Assembly: GCA_963767635.1 (NCBI GenBank)
Contig: CAVYEM010000001.1
Span: 1,488,001 to 1,552,000 of the forward strand
Source of the DNA: CAVYEM01 sp963767635
Lineage (GTDB): Bacteria > Vulcanimicrobiota > Vulcanimicrobiia > Vulcanimicrobiales > Vulcanimicrobiaceae
Length of the DNA stretch: 64,000 nucleotides
Direction: 5' to 3'
In this document: positions 18,725-29,211 of the stretch, piece by piece
Layout of the letters: each line of letters starts with the position of its first letter
Numbering within the stretch: the first letter of the stretch is position 1
Position numbers and translations under genes: made by a program
Notes under the pieces: model-generated
Databases searched by the model: none
Told to the model about the DNA's origin: nothing
What the model saw: only the letters and a program-made list of their open reading frames with translations

Positions 18725-19291
18725 ATGCGGATGATCCACATTGCGATATTCATGGCGCTCCAGCACGTCGTGCTGGCCGGCGGCTGTTTCTGGGGAATGC
18801 AAGCCGTGTTCCAACCGCTCCGCGGCGTCACGAAGGTGGTCGCAGGGTACGCCGGCGGAAGCGCCGCGACGGCACACTACGAGACGGTCAGTACCGGACA
18901 AACGGGCCATGCCGAATCCGTCGACATTACCTACGATCCCGCGCAGATCTCATTCCGGCAGCTGCTGCAAGTGTATTTCCGCGTCGCCCACGATCCGACG
19001 CAGCTCAACCGCCAAGGTCCCGACGACGGCACGCAGTACCGCTCGCAGATCTTCTACACGCAGAACGAGCAAAAAATACAAGCGCTGCAGTACATGGCGG
19101 AATTGACGCGCGATCGCGTCTTTGCCTCGCCCATCGTCACCAAGCTCGCGCCGCTGCAAGGCTTTTACCCCGCCGAAAGCTACCACCAAGATTTCGTCGC
19201 ACACAATCCGTTCAATCCGTACGTCCTGATCAACGACAAACCCAAGTTGGTTCAGCTCGGCCGGGAATTTCCCCGACTGCTCCGGCACTAG
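18725..19291 (+). CDS. msrA: Peptide-methionine (S)-S-oxide reductase MsrA
   Basis: 188 residues. The catalytic motif GGCFWGMQ is at about 18-25, followed by VVAGYAGG, GHAESVDITYDP, YRSQIFY and FYPAESYHQDF, all standard MsrA blocks. It reduces methionine sulfoxide in proteins with thioredoxin or a C-terminal resolving Cys. No resolving Cys is seen at the C-terminus, so an outside thiol donor is likely. The start may be ATG 18725, 18731 or 18752; the catalytic domain begins at the last. It shares the operator-flanked promoter at 18520, which fits stress control. Confidence 0.93.
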   Translation: MRMIHIAIFMALQHVVLAGGCFWGMQAVFQPLRGVTKVVAGYAGGSAATAHYETVSTGQTGHAESVDITYDPAQISFRQLLQVYFRVAHDPTQLNRQGPDDGTQYRSQIFYTQNEQKIQALQYMAELTRDRVFASPIVTKLAPLQGFYPAESYHQDFVAHNPFNPYVLINDKPKLVQLGREFPRLLRH

Positions 19292-19308
19292 CTCGCCGCT
19301 CGCGCGGC

Positions 19309-19776
19309 TTAGAGTATTGTGAGCGAATGCGGATCGGCGCGGCCAACGACCTCGCCGGAATCCGTTTTTACGACGACGTATGCAATGTCGGCGCCGTCCG
19401 GGCACATTTTGGCGGCCCATGTGCTGCGCGCCGCTGCAAGCACTTCCTGCTTGTGCGCGTTGGGAAGCGTCCGCCACACCAAGCCGTCCATCGTCAAGAG
19501 CAGCTCCTTGTGCTCGGTGTTCATGGCGCCCACGCACACCGAACGCACCAACCCCCGCGAGCCGTATTTGATCTCCAAGCCTTCCACGCTGTGCGTTTGC
19601 GGGCGAACGATGTCGATGCTGCCGATGACGGCGCCGGGAGCGGCCGCGACGCGCGGCTCGGCGGCAGCCGCCGGTCGAGCATCCGCCGTTTTCGCGCGCC
19701 GGCACCATGCATAGGAAAGCAGCGCCCCGGCAACCAGCGCGGCGAGAATTAGGACGACTCCGAGCGCTAGCGACAC
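19309..19776 (-). CDS. Single-pass membrane protein of unknown function
   Basis: About 155 residues. I chose GTG 19776 because GAGGGAGG sits just upstream. One transmembrane helix (LALGVVLILAALVAGALLSYAW) is followed by an Ala-rich linker and a compact domain with GSIDIVRPQTHSVEGLEIKYG and MNTEHKELLLTMDGLVWRTLPN. I do not recognise the family. It converges on msrA, 17 bases away. Confidence 0.6.
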   Translation of the reverse strand: MSLALGVVLILAALVAGALLSYAWCRRAKTADARPAAAAEPRVAAAPGAVIGSIDIVRPQTHSVEGLEIKYGSRGLVRSVCVGAMNTEHKELLLTMDGLVWRTLPNAHKQEVLAAARSTWAAKMCPDGADIAYVVVKTDSGEVVGRADPHSLTIL

Positions 19777-19847
19777 GCGACCTCCCTCTTCACCCTGCAC
19801 CTACCCAGCCCGGGCGCACCCGTCTCTGAGACGGAAGGGCCGCTTCC

Positions 19848-22236
19848 CTAGGACGAATAGGAAAGAGCCGGCGTAGCGAGGTCTACGTGCATCGGTTCGC
19901 GGCTTCGCTCCAGGCCCTCGAGCGTTTGCGCGAAGAACCGCGCCTGAAACGCCACGGCGTCCTGCGTGTTGGGAAATTTCGGATGCCGGCGGTGCTCGGT
20001 GAGCGTGAAATCACCGGCCTGCTCGCGTAAGATTCCTTGCCCGCTCAGATTGCGCAGCGCGGCCCGAACCTGTGCCCCCGGTTTGCGCCGCAGCTCGGGA
20101 TCGACGAACAGCTCGGGCGGCAGCGTTTGCAGGCGCTGCTCCACTGCGCGGACCGCCTCTTGCGCGCGAAACGGCTTCGAATGCTGGACGAGCCACTCGC
20201 TGAGCAGCGCACTGGTCGTGACGGGACGGGCCGCCTGCAGTTCTTCGACGACGGTATCTTTGCTGCGCAGCAGCACGACGCGATAGATTTGCGAGAGCCG
20301 CCTGCCCACGAACGGATCGTCGCTGATCGCCACAAGATACACCGAGCGCACGTGCGGCGAGAGGCGGTCCCAAATTCCGCGAAACGGCAGCATTGCTCCG
20401 TCGGTCGAATAGTCGCCTTCGGGCGTGACGTAAAACGTCGCGCCACGGCGCAGCGCCTCTTCGATGCGCGCCAAATCCCGCTCTACGCCGGCGCGCGTCG
20501 CATCGAAGGCCTCCTTACGATATTTGACCTGCAGATCCGAGAGCCGCACGTACGTTGATTGGGCGCGGTTGAACCACCGGATGCCGAACAATTCGCGCGT
20601 GCTGAGCCCGTGCAGTTGCAATCGCTCGACCAGCGCGGGCTTGAACAGCTCGTCCAGCGGCAGGCAGCCGTTTCGGCGCTGGGCGTCCCACGCCCACCGT
20701 GCAAGCGAACGCGACTGCAGCTCGTTCTCAAGCGGCAGCAATCCCATGCCTTCGAAGAGCCAGCCAAGGTTGACGTTATAAAATGCGCGCCACAACCACG
20801 GCACCCGAACGGCCATAAAGCCCGGCTCGTACATCGAGCTTCGCGCACGCGGCCAGGACCGGGCTGCGCCAGCCGCCATGGAGTATCAGCGTCGTGACGG
20901 GCCCCATCAAGTCGAGTTCCACTTGATGGTTCGAGATGATGAGCGCCGGACCGCGTTCCGGCGCAAGCCATCCCCACGAGCGGATGCGGTAGGCAGCGTG
21001 CACGTAGATCGAAACCGCAATGCCGGAGGCGAGCCGCAACGGGACGCCCCACCACGGAATGAGCGGCTTTCTTCCGACTGCCAGCACCGTCATCGATCCT
21101 AGCGCAAAGCTTCCCGCAGCAACCAGGAACAGCGTTCGATATCCGGCCTGCGAGTAGGCGAACGCGGCCAGCAGCCACCCGCCCGCGAGCGGAGCGATGA
21201 CTTGCGGAAAATTCTGCGCTATTCCCCAGATTCCCAAATCGCGGGCCACGTCTCGCAGCTTCGGTACCGCATCGATTGCGAGCGCCCAGCCGGTCGACAT
21301 CACGCCGCCGAAACCGATCCCGAACAGCAGCGCGAAGACGTAGATCAGATCCTGGCGCGGAAACAGCGCGAAGCCGGCCGCCGCCAGGGTCATGGGTATG
21401 CCGCAGAGTGCGACGACGATCTTGCGGGAAACGCGATCCGAGAGCCATCCAAAATACACGCCGGACACGATCGCACCCAGGAGCGAGGCCACGCCGACCA
21501 GCGCAGTCCCGACGGAAGGGTTGCCGACGCGCAAAATGTCGCGGAAATAATAGAGCACGAACGTCATCAGCAGCGCCAAACCGAACGCCAAGAACGCACG
21601 CGCCAGAAAGACGATGGTAAAGTCGTGCCAATCGCTCACGCGCGCCGGCTCCTCCGGCGTGTCGGCGACGGCGCGTTCCGGCTCCGCGAGCAGCGTGAGC
21701 GCGCCAACGCCGATGGCCACGCCCACGGCGATGAAGGTCGTGGGAGCCGGCGTTCCGGCCGCCACTCCAAAGGCAAGAATCGTCCCGATCAGCATGGCGA
21801 CGCTACGTATGCCCGATGCGGTTCCCCAGGCTTGTTTTGGCACCACGTCCGGAATCAACGCCTGATATGCAGCCAGGCTGATGTTCGCGCCGATCGTCGC
21901 GATGAGCAGGAACGTCACGAAGAGACCGAGGCTGTGAACCTCGGCCAGCATGATCATCGCAGCCACGTCGAGGCTTGCGCCGACGAAAATAGGGACGCGA
22001 CGCGGTATCGCCCGCCGCCGAAGACCGTCGGAAACTGCGCCGGCTATCGGAGGCACAATCATGGATGCAAAGGCGATCGTGGCGACCACGACGGCAAGCA
22101 CGCGCACGTGGTCGTGCGGCGCGAGGCCGGCGACGGATGCGGGTATGGCGATGGCGGGAAGCGCGGTGTCCTGAAAAAACAGCGGCACCCAAAAGGCGTT
22201 CAGAACGATCGACCGCCGAATGCCGAATCCGTTCAT
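19848..22236 (-). CDS. MFS transporter fused to a PlsC-like acyltransferase (frameshifted)
   Basis: The N-terminal about 400 residues form a 12-helix major facilitator protein. It then continues into an acyltransferase with an NHxxxxD-type motif (IISNHQVELDLMG). After a frame break near 20850 the same domain continues (WRAFYNVNLGWLFEGMGLLPLEN, GATFYVTPEGDYSTDGAMLPFRGI). The order resembles LplT-Aas systems, where a transporter flips lysophospholipid for re-acylation, so lysolipid or acyl-chain remodelling is the likely role (inference). The start ATG overlaps the stop of the propeller gene (ATGA), so the two are translationally coupled. Confidence 0.75.
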
Positions 22237-25200
22237 AACGCCTTGAGCGATTGCACTTCACGCGCATCCGCGCGCAGCAGCGCATCCACGTCGCGAGATA
22301 TCGCATTCATCTGATCGGCGTACTGCCGGATGAAGGCCTGCTGAACCTGTGTGGGCGGCCCGTCGAACTGCTCGATCGTTTGGCGCAGATACGCCACCTG
22401 CTCCGTCAAACGCGCCGCTTGCCGATATCCCGACTCCGAACTTCGTAAGCGATTCATTTGCGCGGCGAGCTGCGCATCGAACGACGTAAGGCTTGGGTCG
22501 TGCGCGCGAGCGATCCGTGAGCGCAGCTTCTGCAACTGCGCGATGGTTTGCTCCGCCCGTTCTTCTATCGCCGCCAGTTGCTCGAGCGCGGAATACTGTG
22601 CTTTCAAGTCGTCGAGCCCCGCCGTGCTGCGCGGATCCATCACCACGGTGATAGGCGCGCGCAGCGATCCCTGCGGCGTTTGCACTTGCGCGATGTACGT
22701 TCCCGGCAGCGCCTGCGGACCGCTGATCGTTAAAGGATAAAAAATGTAGTACGGACGTGCGTCTTGAACGGCCGACATCCCGCCGGGCGCTTGGGTGAGC
22801 AGATCCCATGCAAAGCGGTTGACTCCGGCGTGCACCGGCGTATCAAATACGGCGATTTGCGTGCCCGCGGAATCGAGTATGCGAACGCGCACGGTGGGCT
22901 TGCTCTTGGGCTTGAGCGAAGCGGGCGCGCGCGGCAGGTAGAGCGTGAGCAGCGCGCCATAGGGCTTGTTCTCCGAAACGAACGCGCCCCGCCCGTGCTC
23001 GTGATACGGCCCCGCGCTGTAGCGGTACGCAGGCATCGGGGCAAACAAATACGGCGCCGTGTCCCTTCTCACGTTCGCCCATTGTTGCAGGGGCGTGAGA
23101 TCGTCCAATATATAAAAGCCGCGCCCGTGCGTGCCGACGATCAGGTCGTTGTCACGAGGGTGGATCTGCACGTCGTACACCGGCACGTGCGGAAGACCCA
23201 ATCGAAAATCCGACCACTGCGCTCCGCCGTCGAGCGAAACGAAGATACCGCGCTCGGTTCCGGCGTAGAGCACGCTCTCGTTGCGGGGATCCGCGCGCAC
23301 CACATGAACGTAGCCGTCCAATCCCGATCCGATGCTGCGCCACGTTCGTCCGAAATCGCGCGTGACAAAAGCGTAGGGACGTTCGTCGTTCCACTGATGG
23401 CGATCGAAGGCTGCGTAAGCCACGCCCGTATTGGAGGGCGAGGGCGAAATGCATGAAACGCGCGCGGGCAGCGGCAAGCCCGGAATCTTTGTGATTACGT
23501 CCGACCACGTACGACCGCCGTCGCGCGTCAGCTCGACATGGCCGTTGTCGGTGCCGTACCATACGCTTTGCGCGTCTTTGGCGTCTTCACCGATCGTGTA
23601 AATCGTGCAGTACGTCTCGGCGTTCGTGTTGTCATACGTGATGGGACCACCGCTGCGCTGCAGTTGCCCGGGCAGGCAGTGCGTCAGATCGCCGCTGAAC
23701 TCGGTCCACGTTTTCCCGCGATCCGGCGATCGGAACAGCACGTTTGCGCCGAAATACAGCACGTCCGGATCGAAATGCGAGATCAGCAGCGGAGCGCTCC
23801 AGTTGAAGCGGTACTTGTACGTCGAAGCGCCGGTGCCGAACGCGATAATGGGCTGCGGCGAGATGTAACGGCGCTCCCCCGTCTTCAGGTTGGCCTGTAC
23901 GAGATCTCCGAAATGCGTATCTTCGTAGACGATCGAAGCATCGCGCGGATCGGCCATTGCGTACTGTCCGTCGCCCCAGTCGGAAATGTCGAGCCAATCG
24001 CCGTTGCTCGGGCCGTCCTGGCGGTTGAAGAGCTCGTTGGGGCCCCACCACACTTCGTGGTCCTGCAGGCCACCCATGACGTGATACGGTTCGTCCATGT
24101 CGTAGCCCACGCGATACACTTGCGCGAACGGCACGACGTCGTCGTAGTTCCACGTCTTTCCCCCGTCCATCGAATAGTGAAAGCCCATGTCGCTGCCGTT
24201 GAGCAGGCGCTTCGAATCCAGCGGATCGATCCACAAGTCGTGGTTGTCGCCGCCGCCGCCCGCGTCTTTGAATCGCCGGCCACCGTCGAGCGATACGAGC
24301 AGGCCGCCGGCGATCGCAAAAACCTTGTCGGGATCGTTGGGATCGCAGCGCACTTGCGAGAAATAAAACGGGCGGAAATCGATGTCCTCATCGCTGCTGC
24401 GCAGCTGCCAGTGCGTGCCGCCGTCGTTCGTGCGATACAGCAGGCCGGTCCGGGCGGGCACGAACGCGTACACGATGCTCGGGTTGCTGCGGCACACGCT
24501 CACGCCGACGCGGTTTATTGGACCGGCCGGCAGTCCGTTGTGCAGCCGCGGATCGGTCAGGCGCGTCCACGTTTTCCCGGCATCGGTAGATTTGAAGAGC
24601 CCGCTGCCCGGACCGCCGCTGCGCAAGGTCCAAGGCCGTCGCAAAAAGTCGAACGTGCCGGCGTACACGATGTTGGGACGCTTGGGATTAAACGCGACGT
24701 CGCTTCCGCCGGTCGTGTCGTTGAGGTGCAAGACGCGCGTCCAGTGCAGTCCGCCGTCCGCGCTTCGAAAAATTCCGCGCAGCGCGCTAGGAGCGAATTC
24801 ATGGCCCATCGCCGCAACAAGAACCACGCGCGAGTCCGCCGGATCGACCGCAATTTTGGCGATGCTCCCGGCATCGTCCAGTCCCAAGTGCCGCCAGTGT
24901 TTTGCGCCGTCCGACGTCAGCCACACGCCGTCGCCGCTTTGCGCCGTGTTGCGCGGAAAGCCCTCGCCCGTGCCGATATACACGCGCCGGGAATCGTGCG
25001 GATCGATCGCAATCGCGCCGACGGCGCTGACCGGCCCGGCTTCGAACGCCGATCTGAACGTCAGCCCGCCATCTTCCGATTTCCACAAGCCGCCGGTGGA
25101 ATGGCCCAAGTATAGAGTTTTTGGATCGCCCGCGACGCCGGCTACGGCATCGAGCCTGCCGCCCATAACGGCCGGTCCTACCCAGCGGTAGTGGAGATCG

Positions 25201-25271
25201 CCGAATGAAACCGGCGCGATCGCCGCGACCAGCGGCGCGAGAAGTCCGAGCAGCATCGCAAGGCCATTCAT
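22233..25271 (-). CDS. Secreted sortilin/VPS10-like beta-propeller protein
   Basis: About 1012 residues. I chose ATG 25271 because a signal peptide (MNGLAMLLGLLAPLVAAIA) follows directly. At least ten BNR-like repeats are seen, such as STGGLWKSEDGGLTF, RGIFRSADGGLHW, GLFKSTDAGKTW and NVLFRSPDRGKTW. This is the Asp-box pattern of VPS10/sialidase-like propellers. The C-terminal 250 residues carry an Ig-like region and a coiled coil (LDDLKAQYSALEQLAAIEERAEQ). The catalytic set of a glycosidase is not evident, so binding is likelier. It is probably extracytoplasmic and is coupled to the transporter-acyltransferase gene. Confidence 0.82.
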   Translation of the reverse strand: MNGLAMLLGLLAPLVAAIAPVSFGDLHYRWVGPAVMGGRLDAVAGVAGDPKTLYLGHSTGGLWKSEDGGLTFRSAFEAGPVSAVGAIAIDPHDSRRVYIGTGEGFPRNTAQSGDGVWLTSDGAKHWRHLGLDDAGSIAKIAVDPADSRVVLVAAMGHEFAPSALRGIFRSADGGLHWTRVLHLNDTTGGSDVAFNPKRPNIVYAGTFDFLRRPWTLRSGGPGSGLFKSTDAGKTWTRLTDPRLHNGLPAGPINRVGVSVCRSNPSIVYAFVPARTGLLYRTNDGGTHWQLRSSDEDIDFRPFYFSQVRCDPNDPDKVFAIAGGLLVSLDGGRRFKDAGGGGDNHDLWIDPLDSKRLLNGSDMGFHYSMDGGKTWNYDDVVPFAQVYRVGYDMDEPYHVMGGLQDHEVWWGPNELFNRQDGPSNGDWLDISDWGDGQYAMADPRDASIVYEDTHFGDLVQANLKTGERRYISPQPIIAFGTGASTYKYRFNWSAPLLISHFDPDVLYFGANVLFRSPDRGKTWTEFSGDLTHCLPGQLQRSGGPITYDNTNAETYCTIYTIGEDAKDAQSVWYGTDNGHVELTRDGGRTWSDVITKIPGLPLPARVSCISPSPSNTGVAYAAFDRHQWNDERPYAFVTRDFGRTWRSIGSGLDGYVHVVRADPRNESVLYAGTERGIFVSLDGGAQWSDFRLGLPHVPVYDVQIHPRDNDLIVGTHGRGFYILDDLTPLQQWANVRRDTAPYLFAPMPAYRYSAGPYHEHGRGAFVSENKPYGALLTLYLPRAPASLKPKSKPTVRVRILDSAGTQIAVFDTPVHAGVNRFAWDLLTQAPGGMSAVQDARPYYIFYPLTISGPQALPGTYIAQVQTPQGSLRAPITVVMDPRSTAGLDDLKAQYSALEQLAAIEERAEQTIAQLQKLRSRIARAHDPSLTSFDAQLAAQMNRLRSSESGYRQAARLTEQVAYLRQTIEQFDGPPTQVQQAFIRQYADQMNAISRDVDALLRADAREVQSLKAL

Positions 25272-25463
25272 TAGGAGCGTGCAATTCCATTCCGCGCGGC
25301 TTCTTAACGGCAAAGCGCCGCAAGGGTAGTGATCTCTCCGGCAGCAATGTTTTCGAGGCCATGAGTTCTGCTAATGTTTTCTCTTGCGATCAGATTCATT
25401 GGACCGAAGATGTCGCCGGAGACTACGTCGGCCCTCGGCTCACGCCGGATTGCATCTCGCAGC

Positions 25464-25949
25464 TCATCTTGAACGGGATCCGGATAGTAGCTTAGATTTG
25501 CGGGATGGCTGGAATATGCGATAGAAAACACAAGATTTAGTAGACTTGCTTTGCCGACCTGCAACCTGCTCTAGCGTCTTCCGTATTGCTTCCAGATGAG
25601 GATTCGAAAGCTTATCGAACTCTGGGTCATTCAAAGAGCGGTCAATTTGCTCGATATTTCGCTCGAGCCGAAAGCCAAATTGCAGAAGCTGTACTTGAGC
25701 AAGCCCGACGGTGGAGTTAGAGTACGGCGAATCATCTCCGTTGATGTGCGCCGCCATCGTGTTAACCGTTGTGCCGGCGCTCTGGATTGCAACGTCATTT
25801 TCGAGAAGCTTGCGAACGCTGCGGCGCATGTTATTCCGGAACAGATTGCACACGGACGAACTTCTCACGTGGACGATAGTCCTTAGCGGGTGAGGCGAAT
25901 GAGCGGGTGCGGCTTGTGCCAAGACCACCGCCACGACGAGGGCCAGCAC
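25464..25949 (-). CDS. Secreted protein of unknown function, base composition unlike neighbours
   Basis: GTG 25949 begins a signal peptide (ALVVAVVLAQAAPAHS). The mature part has VRSSSVCNLFRNNMRRSVRKLLENDVAI and a helical C-terminal half. The stretch 25330-25870 is visibly richer in A/T than its surroundings. Near 25545 another frame carries on plausibly (SLLNLVFSIAYSSHPANLSY) to a stop at 25304, so the real C-terminus may lie there. I do not recognise a named family. Low GC suggests recent transfer or relaxed codon use. Confidence 0.55.
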   Translation of the reverse strand: MLALVVAVVLAQAAPAHSPHPLRTIVHVRSSSVCNLFRNNMRRSVRKLLENDVAIQSAGTTVNTMAAHINGDDSPYSNSTVGLAQVQLLQFGFRLERNIEQIDRSLNDPEFDKLSNPHLEAIRKTLEQVAGRQSKSTKSCVFYRIFQPSRKSKLLSGSRSR

Positions 25950-26131
25950 TTAGGCAGCTAACCCGACATACCAAGGCTGCGCTGTAGCGCATCCTCCCCG
26001 GCCCAGCGGCTCGAACCCCTCCGCGCACCGTGCGACAGCATGGCCCATGAGGTGAGAATAACCTATCCAGCCACCCTGGGCCAATGACGACACCAAAAGG
26101 GTCTGGACCTGCCGCGGTGTAGCGTAACCCA

Positions 26132-27842
26132 ATGCTTGCGCCCTCACCCAGCTTTCATCCAGCCGAGCGCTTCTCGGACATTACCGCTGCACCCCCACGC
26201 TTCGAGAACCTGCGCGCCCAGTACGATGCCATAGAGCTCGATCTGCAGGTCGCTGCATCCGTGGAGGAAGCGTTGGATGCGTTTGCGCGCTGGGACGCTT
26301 TACGGCGCAGTTTTGCCACCTGGTCGGCGTTGGCGGAACTGCGCTTTCAGCAAGACACCGGCAATGCGCAATACAAAGCGGACGCCGACGCATTGAACGC
26401 GCTGCGCCCAAAAGTCACGGGAATCGACGTGGCGATGAAACGCCGGTTTTTGGCGAGCGGACTGCGCGCGCAGTTGGAGGCCGATCTCGGTACGTACGTG
26501 TTCGATCGGTGGGAGCTGGACGTGACGGCGTTCGATCCGGTGATCGAGCCGCAAGCGGTCCGCGAATCCGAGCTCGTCCGACGACTACACCGAACTCCTC
26601 GCTCGCGCGCAGTTCGATTTCGATGGCAAGCAATTGAATCTGCCGGAAATCGGCCGGTATGCCGAGCATCCCGATCGCGACGTGCGGCGCCGGGCCGCGT
26701 TTGCCAAATGGGATTTTTTTGCGCGGAATCGCGAACGGCTGGACCGGCTTTACGACGATCTGGTGCATGTGCGCAATCGCATGGCCAAAGAGCTCGAGTT
26801 CGATAACTTCATCGAACTGGGCTACCGCCGTCTGCTGCGTACCGATTACGGTCCCGCGCAAGTCGCGCGCTATCGCGAGGCGATCGTTCGCGATATCGTG
26901 CCCCTCGCGCAGCGCATTGCCGCAGCACAGGCACGCGACCTGGACGTGGACGAGCTGATGGTTTGGGACGAGCACGTTTTCGACAAATGCGGTCCGCCCG
27001 CGGCGCCTTCGACGCCGGTTCGCATGCTCGACGCGGCCGGCGAAGTCTTCAATGGGCTTGGTCCCGAACTCGGCTCCTTTGCCACGATGATGATACAGCG
27101 TCAACTGCTGGACTTGGATTCCCGGCAAGGCAAAGCAGGCGGCGGTTTTTGCACGTCGTTTCCAACGTACGGCGTACCGTACATCTTTGCGAACTTCAAC
27201 GGCACAACGAGCGACGTCAACGTGCTCGTGCACGAAATGGGCCATGCATTCCAGTGGTATTCCAGCCGAGCGATGCCGGTGTCCGAGTATTTGTGGCCCA
27301 CATACGAAGCGTGCGAAGTCCATTCGATGTCGATGGAGTTTTTGACTTGGCCGCGCCTGGACGCGTTCTTCGGCAAGGATGCGGAGCGCTATCGCGAGCA
27401 GCACCTCAAATCGTCGATTCTGTTCATGCCCTACGGCGCCGCAGTCGATCACTTTCAGCATTTCGTCTACGAACATCCCGACGCCGCGCCGCACGAACGG
27501 CGCGCGTTTTGGAAACAGCTCGAAGCCACGTACCTGCCGTGGCGACAATACGGCGGAATCGAACATTTGGAGGCTGGCGGCTACTGGCAGATTCAGCGGC
27601 ACATCTATGCCATGCCGTTTTACTATATCGACTACACACTGGCGCTTTGCTGCGCCCTGCAGTTCTGGGCGCGATCGCGCAGCGATTACGACAGTGCGCT
27701 GGCGGACTATACGTCGCTGTGCAAGCGCGGGGGCGAATTGCCGTTTCAAGCGCTCGTGCGAAGCGCGGGCCTGCAGTCGCCGTTCGAGGCGGGCGCGCTG
27801 CAGTTCGTAGCGCAACATGCGGCACAGGCGATGGGGGTGTGA
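26132..27842 (+). CDS. M3-family oligoendopeptidase (PepF-like), frameshifted
   Basis: The N-terminal helical part (26132 to about 26575) and the catalytic part (about 26575 to 27842) are in different frames. Joined at VRESE / SDDYTELLARAQFDF they make a protein of about 570 residues. The zinc site is VLVHEMGHAFQWY (HExxH), with the third ligand region YEACEVHSMSMEF downstream. FNGTTSDVNVLVHE and YWQIQRHIYAMPFYYIDYTLA match the PepF branch. It is a cytosolic metallopeptidase of short peptides. Its end overlaps an antisense reading of the next minus-strand gene. Confidence 0.88.
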
Positions 27843-28311
27843 ACAGTGGAAGCGGCGTCCGCCGTGGTGCCGGCGTCCCCGTGACCGTGGGCCGGATCGT
27901 CGGAACGGGCGCCGGCGTGAAGACCACGCGCGGCGAAGCGCGCGGCACGGCGGCATTGAACGGCGTAGCGGTTGCAAAGACGAGCGGCGGCATGTCGATG
28001 AGCAGGCGCCGGCGGCGCGCATCGTAGGCGACGAGCGCTCCCAATGAGCGCAGTACCGGCGCTATCTGAACGAAGAGGCTTGAAAAACAGGCCGGGTACG
28101 GCGCCGACTTGACCGGAATCTGCGCGAAACGATCGCCGCGCCGGACGATCAGCGTCCCGCCGCTGTACTCGACCATCATGGCAACGCGCGTGACGAACGG
28201 CTCGAGCGGCGTCATCACGTGGCCGTCCTTGATATACGGCACGCGGTACGAATGCACCGCCGCACCGTTGAGCACGATGCTCAGCGTGCTCAGCGCAAGT
28301 GGGAATATCAT
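27424..28311 (-). CDS. Secreted copper-amine-oxidase-N-like (stalk domain) protein, 3' end doubtful
   Basis: The first about 110 residues are a signal peptide and a stalk-domain-like repeat (VLNGAAVHSYRVPYIKDGHVMTPLEPFVTRV, and YDARRRRLLIDMPP), as in proteins with the Cu_amine_oxidN1 fold. A Thr/Pro-rich linker follows. From about 27842 leftward the frame is an Arg/Ala-rich antisense copy of the M3 peptidase, so the true protein probably ends close to 27850 and a frameshift is likely. Such domains usually bind cell wall or mediate secretion. It is divergent from the YihY gene. Confidence 0.55.
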   Translation of the reverse strand: MIFPLALSTLSIVLNGAAVHSYRVPYIKDGHVMTPLEPFVTRVAMMVEYSGGTLIVRRGDRFAQIPVKSAPYPACFSSLFVQIAPVLRSLGALVAYDARRRRLLIDMPPLVFATATPFNAAVPRASPRVVFTPAPVPTIRPTVTGTPAPRRTPLPLFTPPSPVPHVALRTAARPPRTATAGPRFARALETAIRPRACTATYSPPAHCRNRCAIAPRTAGRSKAPVCSRYSKTAWHRCAAESASSRQPPNVRFRRIVATAGTWLRAVSKTRAVRAARRRDVRRRNAESDRLRRRRA

Positions 28312-28341
28312 TGGCCGACCACGATACTACGGAAAGCAATC

Positions 28342-29211
28342 ATGCGGCTCATCTTAGCGTTCCGCGAGGCCGGGATGCGCTTCTCCCGCGATGGCTGCGC
28401 GTTTTTGTCACAGGCGATCGCCTTCAACGCGCTCTTCGCAATCTTTCCACTGCTCGTGCTGGTGCTGACGGCGGCCTCGCTGTTCATTCCCAATGCCGAA
28501 CAGCAGATTTTGCAGTTTTTTGACACGTTCGCGCCGGCTCTGCACGATACCGTGGCGGCAAACGTTCGAACGTACGTGTACGGGCGCGGCGTTTCCAGCG
28601 CGATCGCGTTCGTCGTCGTGATATGGGCCTCGAAGAATTTGTTCATGGGCTTGGCGTACGCATTGAACCGCGCACTCGCCGTTCCGAAAAGTCGACCCCT
28701 CTACCACGACATACTCATCTCCATCGTCATGCTTCCGATCACCGGCGTGCTCACGATCTTTGCCATCGCCATGCCGGTGGCCGTGTCGATCCTATTCGCA
28801 AAGGCGCACGTCCAGACTCAAAGCGCCTCGCAAATCGTCGCGTACGCAATCTCGATGGCGCTGGTGTTCGCGGTCGTCGTATTCCTCTATACGTTTTTGC
28901 CGAATCGCCCGGTGCACTGGCATTTTGCCGTCCCGGGCGCGACGTTCGTCGCACTCATGTGGCCCGGAGTCCAGTTTGCGTTTGCATTTTATACCGTGCA
29001 TGTCGATTTTACGCGTGTCTACGGCGCGCTCTCGGCGCCTCTGGTGTTGCTGCTGTGGTTTTACTTGATGGGCTTGATCTTTTTCTTTGGCGCGGAATTG
29101 AGCGCGGGATGGGCGCATCACAAAGGAACCGCGGAAGTCTCGCCGCTGGTCGATCCGGTTGCGCCCGGCGAGAAGCATGCCGCCCAAACGGAAGTCGCCG
29201 CCGGATCGTGA
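28342..29211 (+). CDS. YihY/BrkB-family inner membrane protein
   Basis: 289 residues with about six helices. Family blocks are AIAFNALFAIFPLLVLVLTAASL, VVIWASKNLFMGLAYALNRA, YTFLPNRPVHWHFAVPGATFVALMWP and APLVLLLWFYLMGLIFFFGAELSA. The last is the most typical signature of the YihY/virulence-factor BrkB family. I chose ATG 28342 because the frame upstream is antisense to the stalk-domain gene. Its biochemical role is unsettled in the literature. The stop overlaps the start of the hydrolase (GTGA). Confidence 0.88.
   Translation: MRLILAFREAGMRFSRDGCAFLSQAIAFNALFAIFPLLVLVLTAASLFIPNAEQQILQFFDTFAPALHDTVAANVRTYVYGRGVSSAIAFVVVIWASKNLFMGLAYALNRALAVPKSRPLYHDILISIVMLPITGVLTIFAIAMPVAVSILFAKAHVQTQSASQIVAYAISMALVFAVVVFLYTFLPNRPVHWHFAVPGATFVALMWPGVQFAFAFYTVHVDFTRVYGALSAPLVLLLWFYLMGLIFFFGAELSAGWAHHKGTAEVSPLVDPVAPGEKHAAQTEVAAGS

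Noticed and set aside
21202..22314. 370-residue plus-strand frame across the MFS gene
   Set aside because: It is antisense to clear transmembrane helices and rich in Arg/His/Asp, a typical shadow frame.
25950..26147. 65-residue minus-strand protein, or a structured RNA, upstream of the M3 peptidase
   Set aside because: No ribosome site and no homology is evident. The GC-rich palindromes there do not match tRNA, tmRNA or SRP RNA landmarks, so I leave it as an unexplained 180-base spacer.
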